Source: CAYXZR01 sp964470025 (GTDB lineage Bacteria > Patescibacteriota > Patescibacteriia > Buchananbacterales > UBA6539). Taken from it: a DNA stretch of 28,738 nt. Below are positions 7,812-14,665 of the stretch, in pieces. The notes under the pieces were generated by a model that was given only the letters and a program-made list of their open reading frames with translations, searched no databases and was not told the origin of the DNA. The DNA is taken from NCBI GenBank assembly GCA_964470025.1, contig CAYXZR010000007.1, forward strand, positions 1 through 28,738, in the 5' to 3' direction. Numbering within the stretch: the stretch's first letter is position 1; each line of letters opens with the position of its first letter. Made by a program: the position numbers and the translations under genes.

Positions 7812-9470
7812 ATGGATGCAGTACAGTTCACACATAGTATCACTGTGGTAACATGTTTCATTGCATTTTTTGCAATATATAAACAGAGATTTTTCTTTTT
7901 AGTGGTTACCATAGCCCTAGGAGTGAGCGCTACATATTTTGCGTTAGTAAATAATGTAGTATTGCCATGGTGGGGACTTAACGGCGACGAAATATTTATC
8001 TTTGCATTCTTTGAAAAGGTATTATCTGGCCAGCCATTTTCTGATTTTTTCTATCACGATCTCTCAGTGTTTTATCCGCCGTTATATTTCTGGCTTGTAG
8101 GTGGCATAGCATCACTGTTTAAGCTGACCGCGATTCAAGCTGGAAAGCTCGGAGTGCTTTTGGTGCTACTTTTTACACCAATTATTACATACATCTGGAC
8201 ACAAAAAAGTAGGCTTAACTGGACGAGGCAGCGTTCAGCGCTAGTTGCACTATCAGTATTTATCGTAGCTGACTGGTCAGCCGTGATGTTTAAGCCATAC
8301 GAGTATATGTCGGCCGTAGTAGCACTGTTGTGGTTTTGTGCACTAGCTGTAAAAATTAAAAACAATAATCTCACATCAAAAGATGTTTGGATATATGGCG
8401 CGATGGGGGCGCTATTATTTTTGACGTTCTACTTCTGGTTTTTTGCCCTCATGTTAGCTTCCTTGATATTTATCCTATTGTATCAAGTAAATATTATTCC
8501 ACAGTATAGAAAAATAGCAGCAATTATTAGCGTTATGGTATTTGGAAGCTTACCATTTACTGTTCCATTGCTAGTTGATATCACACGGCATGGCAGTGAG
8601 AACTTTCAAGCCGCTTTCTTAGTATTAAGTGACTTTGATGTGTATGCTCCATTTGTTTCACTATCAATATATGGATTAGTCACACTTGTTGGGGTTATTT
8701 CACTTTTTAAGCTACGCAAGAAAACATTTATCAAGGCACTAACATCGGTTATTTTGGCATCATACCTCTGGCAACTGATTAGCCTAATAACATATATCAC
8801 CTTAGGAAAAACATTTGGGCCAGCCAAAAACTTTTTGTTTCTAACTGGAGCAGCTTTGGTATTTGCAGCAGCATATGGTATCGCCGAATTTTTTAAAAAC
8901 AAAGAGTTGGTAAAAATGCATCACATTAGTGTACTTATGTTAATTACATTATTTGGGTATCAATTGCTCGGTGGACAGTTTACTGCAAAATCAGAAAATC
9001 AATTGCAATATCAAAGCGCATTGCAACCTCGCACTGACATTGAGCAGCTTGCAATGCGACTAGAGCAACTGCCAGATAAAGATCAGCTCAGATTTCTTTC
9101 AGCTGGCATTGGACCAGTACATGCATATACCACACTGAATCAATTCATTAGTTCAAACGCACACTACAGTCATCCGGCCGCACAGTTTTCACTTAGGTTG
9201 GAAATTGTTAAAAAGCTTGCCACCTCAAACAGTGCTGATCAGTTACATCAGAGACTTAGTACGCCGCTGGGCGATATTGATGCCTTACTTCTACATCAGA
9301 TAGACAATCGATATTATCTTTTCTTTTGGGTAGATAATTTTCCTAATGGAGGTAGGGAGCTTGTGATAGAGTTTCCGGCACAATTACTTGACGAGCAGTA
9401 CTTTGATCAGCGCTTCTCTGAGTCAGGGATAGTCCTTTTTATGCCCAAAAAGCAGCTTGAAGCAAACTAG
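7812..9470 (+). CDS. GT-C membrane glycosyltransferase, PMT/ArnT-like
   Basis: A 552-residue polytopic membrane protein. The loop after the second helix has WWGLNGDEIF (D59, E60), and YPPLYFWLVG (88-97) follows; this D/E plus tyrosine-proline arrangement is typical of the GT39/ArnT-like branch of GT-C enzymes. About eleven hydrophobic segments run to residue 385, then comes a soluble tail of about 165 residues. The tail holds ELVIEFPAQLLDEQYFDQRF and ends in a basic stretch. The gene starts 3 bases after the previous GT-C gene and is the last before a 42-base spacer with its own promoter for the HIT gene. Substrate unknown. Confidence 0.7.
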   Translation: MDAVQFTHSITVVTCFIAFFAIYKQRFFFLVVTIALGVSATYFALVNNVVLPWWGLNGDEIFIFAFFEKVLSGQPFSDFFYHDLSVFYPPLYFWLVGGIASLFKLTAIQAGKLGVLLVLLFTPIITYIWTQKSRLNWTRQRSALVALSVFIVADWSAVMFKPYEYMSAVVALLWFCALAVKIKNNNLTSKDVWIYGAMGALLFLTFYFWFFALMLASLIFILLYQVNIIPQYRKIAAIISVMVFGSLPFTVPLLVDITRHGSENFQAAFLVLSDFDVYAPFVSLSIYGLVTLVGVISLFKLRKKTFIKALTSVILASYLWQLISLITYITLGKTFGPAKNFLFLTGAALVFAAAYGIAEFFKNKELVKMHHISVLMLITLFGYQLLGGQFTAKSENQLQYQSALQPRTDIEQLAMRLEQLPDKDQLRFLSAGIGPVHAYTTLNQFISSNAHYSHPAAQFSLRLEIVKKLATSNSADQLHQRLSTPLGDIDALLLHQIDNRYYLFFWVDNFPNGGRELVIEFPAQLLDEQYFDQRFSESGIVLFMPKKQLEAN

Positions 9471-9475
9471 GGCAT

Positions 9476-9512
9476 CTGTTACAGTAACAGTACTAAATAC
9501 TATATATTTACT
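9476..9512 (+). promoter_or_regulatory. Promoter with palindromic operator-like site upstream of the HIT gene
   Basis: TATATA at 9501-9506 lies 6 bases before the ATG at 9513, which would give a leaderless mRNA; TACTAT at 9498-9503 is an alternative -10. The plausible -35 (TTACAG, 9479-9484, 16-base spacer) lies inside a perfect inverted repeat, CTGTTAC-A-GTAACAG (9476-9490). An arrangement with a palindrome over the -35 is what a repressor site looks like, but no regulator is known for it. Confidence 0.4.
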
Positions 9513-9920
9513 ATGAGCGAGTGTATTTTTTGTAAAATTATTACTGGTGAAATTCCTTCAACTAAAGTATATGAAGATGATACTGTGTTTGCTTTTTTAG
9601 ATATTATGCCAGTTAATCCAGGTCATACGTTGGTAATTAGTAAAAAACATCACAATAATTTTTTAGAAGCAGCACAAGAAGATATAAATAACATTACTGA
9701 AGCTGTTAAAAAAATTGCCCCAGCAGTCATTAGGTCAGTTGATGCCAAGGCGTTTAATCTAACTACAAATAACGGTGCTGATGCTGGTCAGTCAGTCGAG
9801 CACATTCATTTTCATATTATTCCTCGGTATCAAGGAGATGGACACATATCGTGGCAGCAAGGGCAGTACAGTGAAGGTGAGGCTGCTACAATAGGAAAAA
9901 AGATTACAGAACAGTTGTAA
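9513..9920 (+). CDS. HIT-family nucleotide hydrolase
   Basis: A 135-residue histidine triad protein of the Hint/HinT branch, which hydrolyses purine nucleotide phosphoramidates or acyl-adenylates in the cytoplasm. CIFCKIITGEIP at the N-terminus supplies two zinc-binding cysteines (C4, C7). LDIMPVNPGHTLVISKKHH (29-47) forms the nucleotide site, and EHIHFHIIPRY (96-106) is the triad H97-x-H99-x-H101. Length and motif order are those of the family. It sits between GT-C genes and rfbB with its own promoter, and rfbB starts one base after its stop. A link to nucleotide-sugar metabolism is possible from position alone; HIT genes also occur in many unrelated operons. Confidence 0.92.
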   Translation: MSECIFCKIITGEIPSTKVYEDDTVFAFLDIMPVNPGHTLVISKKHHNNFLEAAQEDINNITEAVKKIAPAVIRSVDAKAFNLTTNNGADAGQSVEHIHFHIIPRYQGDGHISWQQGQYSEGEAATIGKKITEQL

Positions 9921-9921
9921 T

Positions 9922-10905
9922 ATGAAACTTTTAGTAACAGGGGGCGCTGGATTTATCGGCTCAAATTTTATTCGGTATTGGTTAGCCAATCACCCAGATG
10001 ATGAAATCACCAATCTAGATAAGCTAACCTACGCTGGCAATCGGGACAATCTCAAGGATATTGAGGGTAATGCTAACTATCATTTCATGGTTGGCGATAT
10101 TACCAACATCGATATCGTACGTCGTACTGTTGAGCAGTGTGACGTGATTGTTCATTTTGCTGCTGAGTCTCATGTTGATCGTTCGATTGTTGATGCTGGT
10201 GAGTTTGTACGCACTAATGTTTTGGGTACACAGATTCTACTTCAAGCCGCCAAAGATTTTGATAAAAAGTTTCACCATGTTTCAACTGACGAAGTATATG
10301 GTTCATTAGAGCTTAATTCGCCAGAAAAATTTAGTGAACAAACACCATACGATCCACGTAGTCCATACGCCGCATCTAAAGCAGCTTCAGATCACCTCGT
10401 GCGATCGTTTTATCACACGCACAACCTTTCGGTAACCATCAGCAACTGCAGTAATAATTTTGGTCCATATCAGTTCCCCGAAAAACTTATTCCACTCGCA
10501 ATTACCAATATTCTACAAGGCAAAAAGATTCCAGTGTATGGTGATGGAAAAAACGTCCGCGACTGGTTGTTTGTTGACGACCATTGTCGTGCTATTGAAC
10601 TTATTATAGAAAAGGGGGAAGTCGGTGAAACATACTGCATTGGTGGGATGACACAAGACATTTCAAACTTAGAAGTTGCTCAAAAGATTATACAACTACT
10701 CGGAGTAGGTGAAGAGATGATTGCGTTTGTAGCTGATCGAGCTGGTCACGATCGTCGTTACGCAGTTGATTATACAAAAGCAACCAAGAAACTTGGATAT
10801 CAGCCACAAGCTGACTTTGACACCTATCTTAAAAAAACAGTGCAGTGGTACAAGGATAACCAGCAATGGTGGCAGCGGATTTTGTCAGGAGAGTATAAAA
10901 ATTAA
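9922..10905 (+). CDS. rfbB: dTDP-glucose 4,6-dehydratase
   Basis: RmlB, a short-chain dehydrogenase-type enzyme, converts dTDP-glucose to dTDP-4-keto-6-deoxy-glucose with tightly bound NAD+, the second step to dTDP-L-rhamnose. 327 residues is normal. The NAD-binding GGAGFIGSNF motif lies at residues 7-16, LDKLTYAG at 32-39, FAAESHVDRSI at 79-89, the catalytic STDEVYG at 121-127 (T122, D123, E124) and YAASK at 149-153 (Y149, K153). NNFGPYQFPEKLIP and GDGKNVRDWLFVDDH are the usual substrate-side segments. It starts one base after the HIT stop, and the next gene begins 12 bases after its stop. Confidence 0.97.
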   Translation: MKLLVTGGAGFIGSNFIRYWLANHPDDEITNLDKLTYAGNRDNLKDIEGNANYHFMVGDITNIDIVRRTVEQCDVIVHFAAESHVDRSIVDAGEFVRTNVLGTQILLQAAKDFDKKFHHVSTDEVYGSLELNSPEKFSEQTPYDPRSPYAASKAASDHLVRSFYHTHNLSVTISNCSNNFGPYQFPEKLIPLAITNILQGKKIPVYGDGKNVRDWLFVDDHCRAIELIIEKGEVGETYCIGGMTQDISNLEVAQKIIQLLGVGEEMIAFVADRAGHDRRYAVDYTKATKKLGYQPQADFDTYLKKTVQWYKDNQQWWQRILSGEYKN

Positions 10906-10917
10906 ATTAAAAAATAC

Positions 10918-11607
10918 ATGACTCGCGAAGCAATTTTGAAACGAATTTATCCGTCAGTGGTGCGCTGGAATTCCGATTGGCAACAAATGATTAAAGATGT
11001 TAATAAGCATAACCTCAAGACAATTTCATTGTTTCTTACAACATCGACATATGAAGAGCGGCAAGAAATCTTTAAGCTACTACAGCAGTCCTGCATAAAA
11101 AAAATCCCGCACATTCATATTCAAGATGATATGAAAGAGCATGAGCTGGATTTTCTCGTCGAACACTTTGGAGTTAAGGCTATGACACTACATTATTGCT
11201 ATATGCCTCGCTTTGCACGGTCAAAGCATAAGGGTAAGATTTTTATTGAGAACAATCATAATGCTGATGTGATTAGGGATCCAAAGAAGCTGGCAAAAGT
11301 TGGCGGCGCATGTATTGATGTTTCTCACTATCATCAATTCGGTAAGTATGAACCAGAAATTAATGCAATGTCAGATGAAATAGTGAAAAAGTTCAAAGTT
11401 GGCTGCAATCATGTGAGTGGTATTGATGACAATGATATGCATGTGCATACTGTTACTTCAGTTAAGCAGCTACAATACTTAAAAAATATACCAAAGAAAA
11501 TGTTTTCTCAGTACATTTGTATTGAGTTAAACAATTCAATCTCACAACAGCTAAAGTTTCGTGAGAAAATTGCAGACATCCTATGGAAAAGTTGGAACAA
11601 AAAATAG
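10918..11607 (+). CDS. Unrecognised protein, probable TIM barrel, inside the rhamnose operon
   Basis: Not recognised. 229 residues, no signal peptide or TM segment, so cytoplasmic. Short hydrophobic strands recur every 20-30 residues, each ending in polar or charged residues: ISLFLTT (36-42), IPHIHIQDD (63-71), AMTLHYCY (88-95), KIFIENNH (107-114), GACIDVSHYH (130-139), VGCNHVSG (161-168), MHVHTV (174-179), YICIELNN (199-206). That is the pattern of a (beta/alpha)8 barrel with the active site at strand ends. H67, H92, E111, D134, H136, H165 and E203 are possible metal ligands, as in xylose-isomerase-like or endonuclease-IV-like barrels. It lies 12 bases after rfbB, and its last 25 bases overlap the rfbD start, so it is firmly part of the operon. 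A sugar or sugar-nucleotide isomerase, epimerase or hydrolase role is inference; no step of rhamnose synthesis lacks an enzyme here. Confidence 0.6.
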   Translation: MTREAILKRIYPSVVRWNSDWQQMIKDVNKHNLKTISLFLTTSTYEERQEIFKLLQQSCIKKIPHIHIQDDMKEHELDFLVEHFGVKAMTLHYCYMPRFARSKHKGKIFIENNHNADVIRDPKKLAKVGGACIDVSHYHQFGKYEPEINAMSDEIVKKFKVGCNHVSGIDDNDMHVHTVTSVKQLQYLKNIPKKMFSQYICIELNNSISQQLKFREKIADILWKSWNKK

Positions 11608-12422
11608 TACTACTCGGAGCAGGTGGCATGCTTGGCTCCGCACTGAAGCAAGAATTTGCTGATTATGATTTGCACGCATTTGATCGACAAGGCTTAGATA
11701 TTACCAACTATAAGTTGGTTAAAGAAAAACTAGCTGAACTAAAACCAGCTATTGTCATCAACGCTGCTGCATATACTGCAGTAGATCAAGCTGAGACAGA
11801 AAAAGAGCTTGCCAACAAGATTAACGGCGAAGCAGTAGAAAATCTTGCTAAAGTTTGTGCAGAGTTAGGATGCGTTTTAGTTCACTACAGCACTGACTAT
11901 GTGTTTAGCGGCGTGTATCCTGATGGTAATAAAGAAGACGAGGTACCACAGCCAGTCAGTCACTACGGTTGGTCAAAGCTCATAGGTGAGCAGGCAATAA
12001 GAAATAATTGCAAAAAGTATTACCTCATTCGCACCTCATGGCTCTACGGACCAAATGGCAAAAATTTTGTCGACACCATTTCCCGGCTCGCCAAAGAACG
12101 TGATCAGCTCAAAGTCGTCAGCGATCAACATGGCAAGCCAACCTATACGGTAGATCTTGCACAAGCAACTCGTAAGTTAATCCAAGGCCAGAAAGAGTTT
12201 GGTATTTATCATCTTACCAACGACACACAAGCAGAGGGGATAACCTGGCATGACTTTGCCAAGGCAATAGTTGAGCTACAAAACGTATCAGTGCAAGTAA
12301 ATCCTTGCACCACCGAAGAATATCCATTGCCAGCCAACCGACCACAGTACGGCATGCTGATCAATACCAGGACCGAACAATTACGGAATTGGTGGGAAGC
12401 ATTACAAGAGTATCTGAGTTGA
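11583..12422 (+). CDS. rfbD: dTDP-4-dehydrorhamnose reductase
   Basis: RmlD reduces dTDP-4-keto-L-rhamnose to dTDP-L-rhamnose using NADPH, the last step of the pathway. 279 residues, normal length. GAGGMLGSAL (12-21) is the cofactor-binding loop. VINAAAYTAVDQAE (58-71) and HYSTDYVFSG (101-110) follow, then the catalytic YGWSK (Y128, K132) and RTSWLYGPNGKNFVDT. The C-terminal part has the substrate region RPQYGMLIN. The chosen ATG overlaps the end of the upstream gene by 25 bases. There is no later Met before the dinucleotide loop; an in-frame TTG at 11592 is possible but would still overlap. It ends in TGA, the only TGA stop I find in the window, and two codons later TAG follows in frame. The gap to rfbA is 55 bases. 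Confidence 0.96.
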   Translation: MEKLEQKIVLLGAGGMLGSALKQEFADYDLHAFDRQGLDITNYKLVKEKLAELKPAIVINAAAYTAVDQAETEKELANKINGEAVENLAKVCAELGCVLVHYSTDYVFSGVYPDGNKEDEVPQPVSHYGWSKLIGEQAIRNNCKKYYLIRTSWLYGPNGKNFVDTISRLAKERDQLKVVSDQHGKPTYTVDLAQATRKLIQGQKEFGIYHLTNDTQAEGITWHDFAKAIVELQNVSVQVNPCTTEEYPLPANRPQYGMLINTRTEQLRNWWEALQEYLS

Positions 12423-12434
12423 CCAGTATAGGCA

Positions 12435-12477
12435 TTAGCGTTAAGCTAACTAAACACTTGAATATAATATAGATCTC
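12435..12477 (+). promoter_or_regulatory. Promoter upstream of rfbA
   Basis: A consensus -10 box TATAAT at 12463-12468 lies 9 bases before the ATG, leaving a leader of only about two bases. The -35 match is weak (TTAAGC, 12441-12446). A small inverted repeat, TTAGC-N5-GCTAA (12435-12449), overlaps that -35. This would let rfbA, the first enzyme of the rhamnose pathway, be transcribed separately from the upstream operon. Confidence 0.5.
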
Positions 12478-13206
12478 ATGAAAGGAATAATTTTAGCCGG
12501 CGGAACAGGCTCACGTCTTGCGCCGTTAACCAAAGTTACCAACAAACACTTATTGCCAGTGTACGACAAGCCAATGATTTACTATCCGATTGAGACATTG
12601 GTTGACGCTGGCATTACTGAAATCATGATTGTCTCTGGCAAAGGACACGCCGGACACTTCCTTGAGTTACTTCGCTCAGGCAGCGAGTTTGGTGCACACT
12701 TTTCGTATGGTGTGCAGGAAGAAGCTGGAGGAATTGCTCAGGCACTGCAGCTCTGTGAGGACTTTGCGGACAATGAAAAAGTGGTAGTGATTCTTGGTGA
12801 TAATATTTTAGAAGACAACATTAGTTCTGCAGTACAAGATTTCAAAGGGCAGGAAAAAGGCGCAAAAATTTTCCTCAAAGAAGTGCAAGATCCACGTAGT
12901 TTTGGTGTTGCTGAAATTGACGGAGAAAAAATTGTCAGCATTGTCGAAAAGCCACAAGATCCAAATAGCAACTTTGCAGTTGTTGGTGTATACATGTTTG
13001 ACAACCAAGTATGGAATGTTATAAAAACCCTCAAACCATCTGGTCGAGGGGAATTGGAAATTACCGACGTAAACAATTTCTACGTTGATCAAGGCACGAT
13101 GACATTTGAAAAATTACAAGGCTGGTGGGGAGACGGCGGAGAAAGTTTTGCCAGTCTACATCTGGCAGCTACACTAGTTGCACAAAAGCGCGCTAGCGAA
13201 GCATAA
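12478..13206 (+). CDS. rfbA: Glucose-1-phosphate thymidylyltransferase, short form
   Basis: RmlA joins glucose-1-phosphate and dTTP to give dTDP-glucose and pyrophosphate, the entry step of dTDP-rhamnose synthesis. LAGGTGSRLAPLTK (6-19) is the nucleotidyltransferase signature. NKHLLPVYDKPMIYYPI (22-38) follows, then VQEEAGGIAQAL (79-90) and ILGDN (105-109, metal-binding D108), EKPQDP and GRGELEITDVNN. At 242 residues it is the short form; many bacterial RmlA proteins have about 290 residues with an extra C-terminal allosteric part, so feedback inhibition by dTDP-rhamnose may differ here. The last 14 bases overlap the 3' end of the leftward PEGA gene. It is the last gene of the rightward block and has its own promoter. 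Confidence 0.95.
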   Translation: MKGIILAGGTGSRLAPLTKVTNKHLLPVYDKPMIYYPIETLVDAGITEIMIVSGKGHAGHFLELLRSGSEFGAHFSYGVQEEAGGIAQALQLCEDFADNEKVVVILGDNILEDNISSAVQDFKGQEKGAKIFLKEVQDPRSFGVAEIDGEKIVSIVEKPQDPNSNFAVVGVYMFDNQVWNVIKTLKPSGRGELEITDVNNFYVDQGTMTFEKLQGWWGDGGESFASLHLAATLVAQKRASEA

Positions 13207-14566
13207 GCTCATAGAGGCCCTTTTGGCTGCCAATTTCTGCAGTAAAGTATATTCGACGAGCAAGTGTAGAGTTAAAAAGATTTGATAGCATACGAGCTGA
13301 CGCAAGTGTTAGCTCGTTTTTCATTGGAGCTTCTGAAGCTTCAATAACTTGGACTGCATTGTTAGATACATAGAATGAATATTGCCCATTTTGATACCAC
13401 TGAGCAGAAGTAATTGGTGAGCTTTGTCGTGTTATTACCGAAAGTTTTTTACTAGGTATATCAAACCGTGAAATTTCAAATTCAGAAGCAATAAGTAGGG
13501 AGCTATACGCACTATTCCAGATGGCATTCACAGCTTCAGTTTGTAAGAGTATATATTCGTCAATTGTCTGATTTTCTGTATCAAACGCTGAAGTATCTAC
13601 AACGTATAATTGATCGTGAGCTTGATCTAGTAGGGTAAAGGTATTTGGAGCTGATTTCTGAAGTGTATAGCCCCCGGTCTGAGGTAATTTAATTTGCTTT
13701 GAGATTTCCGGAGATTGTAGTGATGTGGAGGTGAGTAGCGTGTCACCATTTTCTTGAGTTAAATAGATTGCATTGCCATTGGATACGGCAAAAGTATCAT
13801 ACACATTGTAGAGTACAGGTCGCGTGGTTAGATTAATCAAGTTAATTTCATGTAGGGTTCTTCCTTGCAGTCCATAGAGTAGAAAGTCATTACTACCATC
13901 CCATAGTAATTGCTGAAACTGGATTCTATTGGTATCAAAAAGATTGGTCAGTGTTCTTGTTTGTATATCAAAAACAATGTATTCAGAAAAAGTATCGAGA
14001 CTTTGTTTTAATAAGGCTTTTTGTGATTGTGGTGACCACGCGATGAATTCTAGTGTGTCATATTGTTTGGTATTAAAGGTATGAACAGGTTGTTGTTGTG
14101 CGGTGGGAAGAGCTTTATACATAAGATGCTCTTTTTCCTCTTCGATATAGGAGTAAAGTAAATGGCGTCCATTCGGAGATACATGACTTAGACCAATATC
14201 ACCTTGTTGAATAAGTGTAGGAAGTGTATCTCGAAATAATGTAATATCTGAGATGTATGTTGTTTCATTACTTCTCACCTCAACTGTACTTTTCCAGGAG
14301 TGGTAACCAGCCTTAGAAATCTCTACTTGATATTGCTGCGGAAGGAGATATCGTAGCTCGGCAGGGGTGGTGTCGACAAGCTCATTATTAAGCAGAAAGT
14401 CAGCATCTCTAGGTTGCGATGAGGCAACTAAAACACCGGTTTTTTCAAAACCGTTTTTCTTAAAGTTATATCTATATCCAGTTGCATATGTAACAAGCAG
14501 TGGGCCTATTACAAAAAAAGCCAGGAAGAAAGAGATGTATAGAAATCGTTGATATTTAAGCTTCAT
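13193..14566 (-). CDS. Membrane-anchored PEGA-domain / beta-propeller protein
   Basis: 457 residues: a basic N-terminus and one TM helix (about residues 8-28), then a PEGA domain at about residues 43-98, with GVLVASSQPRDADFLLNN, the TPAELRYLLP stretch and YQVEISKAGYHSWKSTVEV. After it comes a long region of repeated strand-turn units (HVSPNGRHLLYSY, FIAWSPQSQKALLK, LLWDGSNDFLLYG, NAIWNSAYSSLLIA, SAQWYQNGQYSFYV) that looks like a WD/TolB-type beta-propeller. PEGA domains are usually surface or periplasmic modules; the protein probably faces outward from the cytoplasmic membrane. Such proteins are common in Patescibacteria and their role is unknown. It is transcribed toward rfbA and overlaps it by 14 bases; its 5' end diverges from the murA-like gene. 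Confidence 0.8.
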   Translation of the reverse strand: MKLKYQRFLYISFFLAFFVIGPLLVTYATGYRYNFKKNGFEKTGVLVASSQPRDADFLLNNELVDTTPAELRYLLPQQYQVEISKAGYHSWKSTVEVRSNETTYISDITLFRDTLPTLIQQGDIGLSHVSPNGRHLLYSYIEEEKEHLMYKALPTAQQQPVHTFNTKQYDTLEFIAWSPQSQKALLKQSLDTFSEYIVFDIQTRTLTNLFDTNRIQFQQLLWDGSNDFLLYGLQGRTLHEINLINLTTRPVLYNVYDTFAVSNGNAIYLTQENGDTLLTSTSLQSPEISKQIKLPQTGGYTLQKSAPNTFTLLDQAHDQLYVVDTSAFDTENQTIDEYILLQTEAVNAIWNSAYSSLLIASEFEISRFDIPSKKLSVITRQSSPITSAQWYQNGQYSFYVSNNAVQVIEASEAPMKNELTLASARMLSNLFNSTLARRIYFTAEIGSQKGLYELMLR

Positions 14567-14573
14567 AATCAGG

Positions 14574-14607
14574 TTGAAAAATAGTCGTATTCAGGCTATA
14601 CTATCAA
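14574..14607. promoter_or_regulatory. Overlapping opposed promoters for murA (P1) and the PEGA gene
   Basis: Rightward: TTGAAA (14574-14579), 17-base spacer, TATACT (14597-14602), giving a start near 14609 and a leader of about 57 bases before murA. Leftward: TTGATA (minus strand, 14607-14602), 18-base spacer, TATTTT (14583-14578), giving a near-leaderless mRNA for the gene starting at 14566. Each one's -10 overlaps or touches the other's -35, so both cannot be occupied at once. The rightward match is strong, the leftward one moderate. Confidence 0.55.
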
Positions 14608-14629
14608 AGTTTAGAGAGTAAATTAAAAT

Positions 14630-14659
14630 TTGACTAAAGTATAGCAAATATTTTATAGA
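14630..14659 (+). promoter_or_regulatory. Second murA promoter (P2), leaderless
   Basis: TTGACT (14630-14635), 18-base spacer, TATAGA (14654-14659). It ends 6 bases before the ATG at 14666, which therefore falls at the expected transcription start. It supports ATG 14666, not the in-frame TTG at 14660, as the start of murA. Confidence 0.55.
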
Positions 14660-14665
14660 TTGAAT

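Noticed and set aside
12420..12422. TGA recoded as glycine (as in Absconditabacteria or Gracilibacteria)
   Set aside because: The one TGA stop falls at the natural end of RfbD, and no conserved Gly position elsewhere needs a TGA codon. TGA is merely rare here.
14660..14665. TTG start for murA two codons upstream of ATG
   Set aside because: It lies upstream of the expected P2 transcription start, and the ATG at 14666 matches the leaderless distance.
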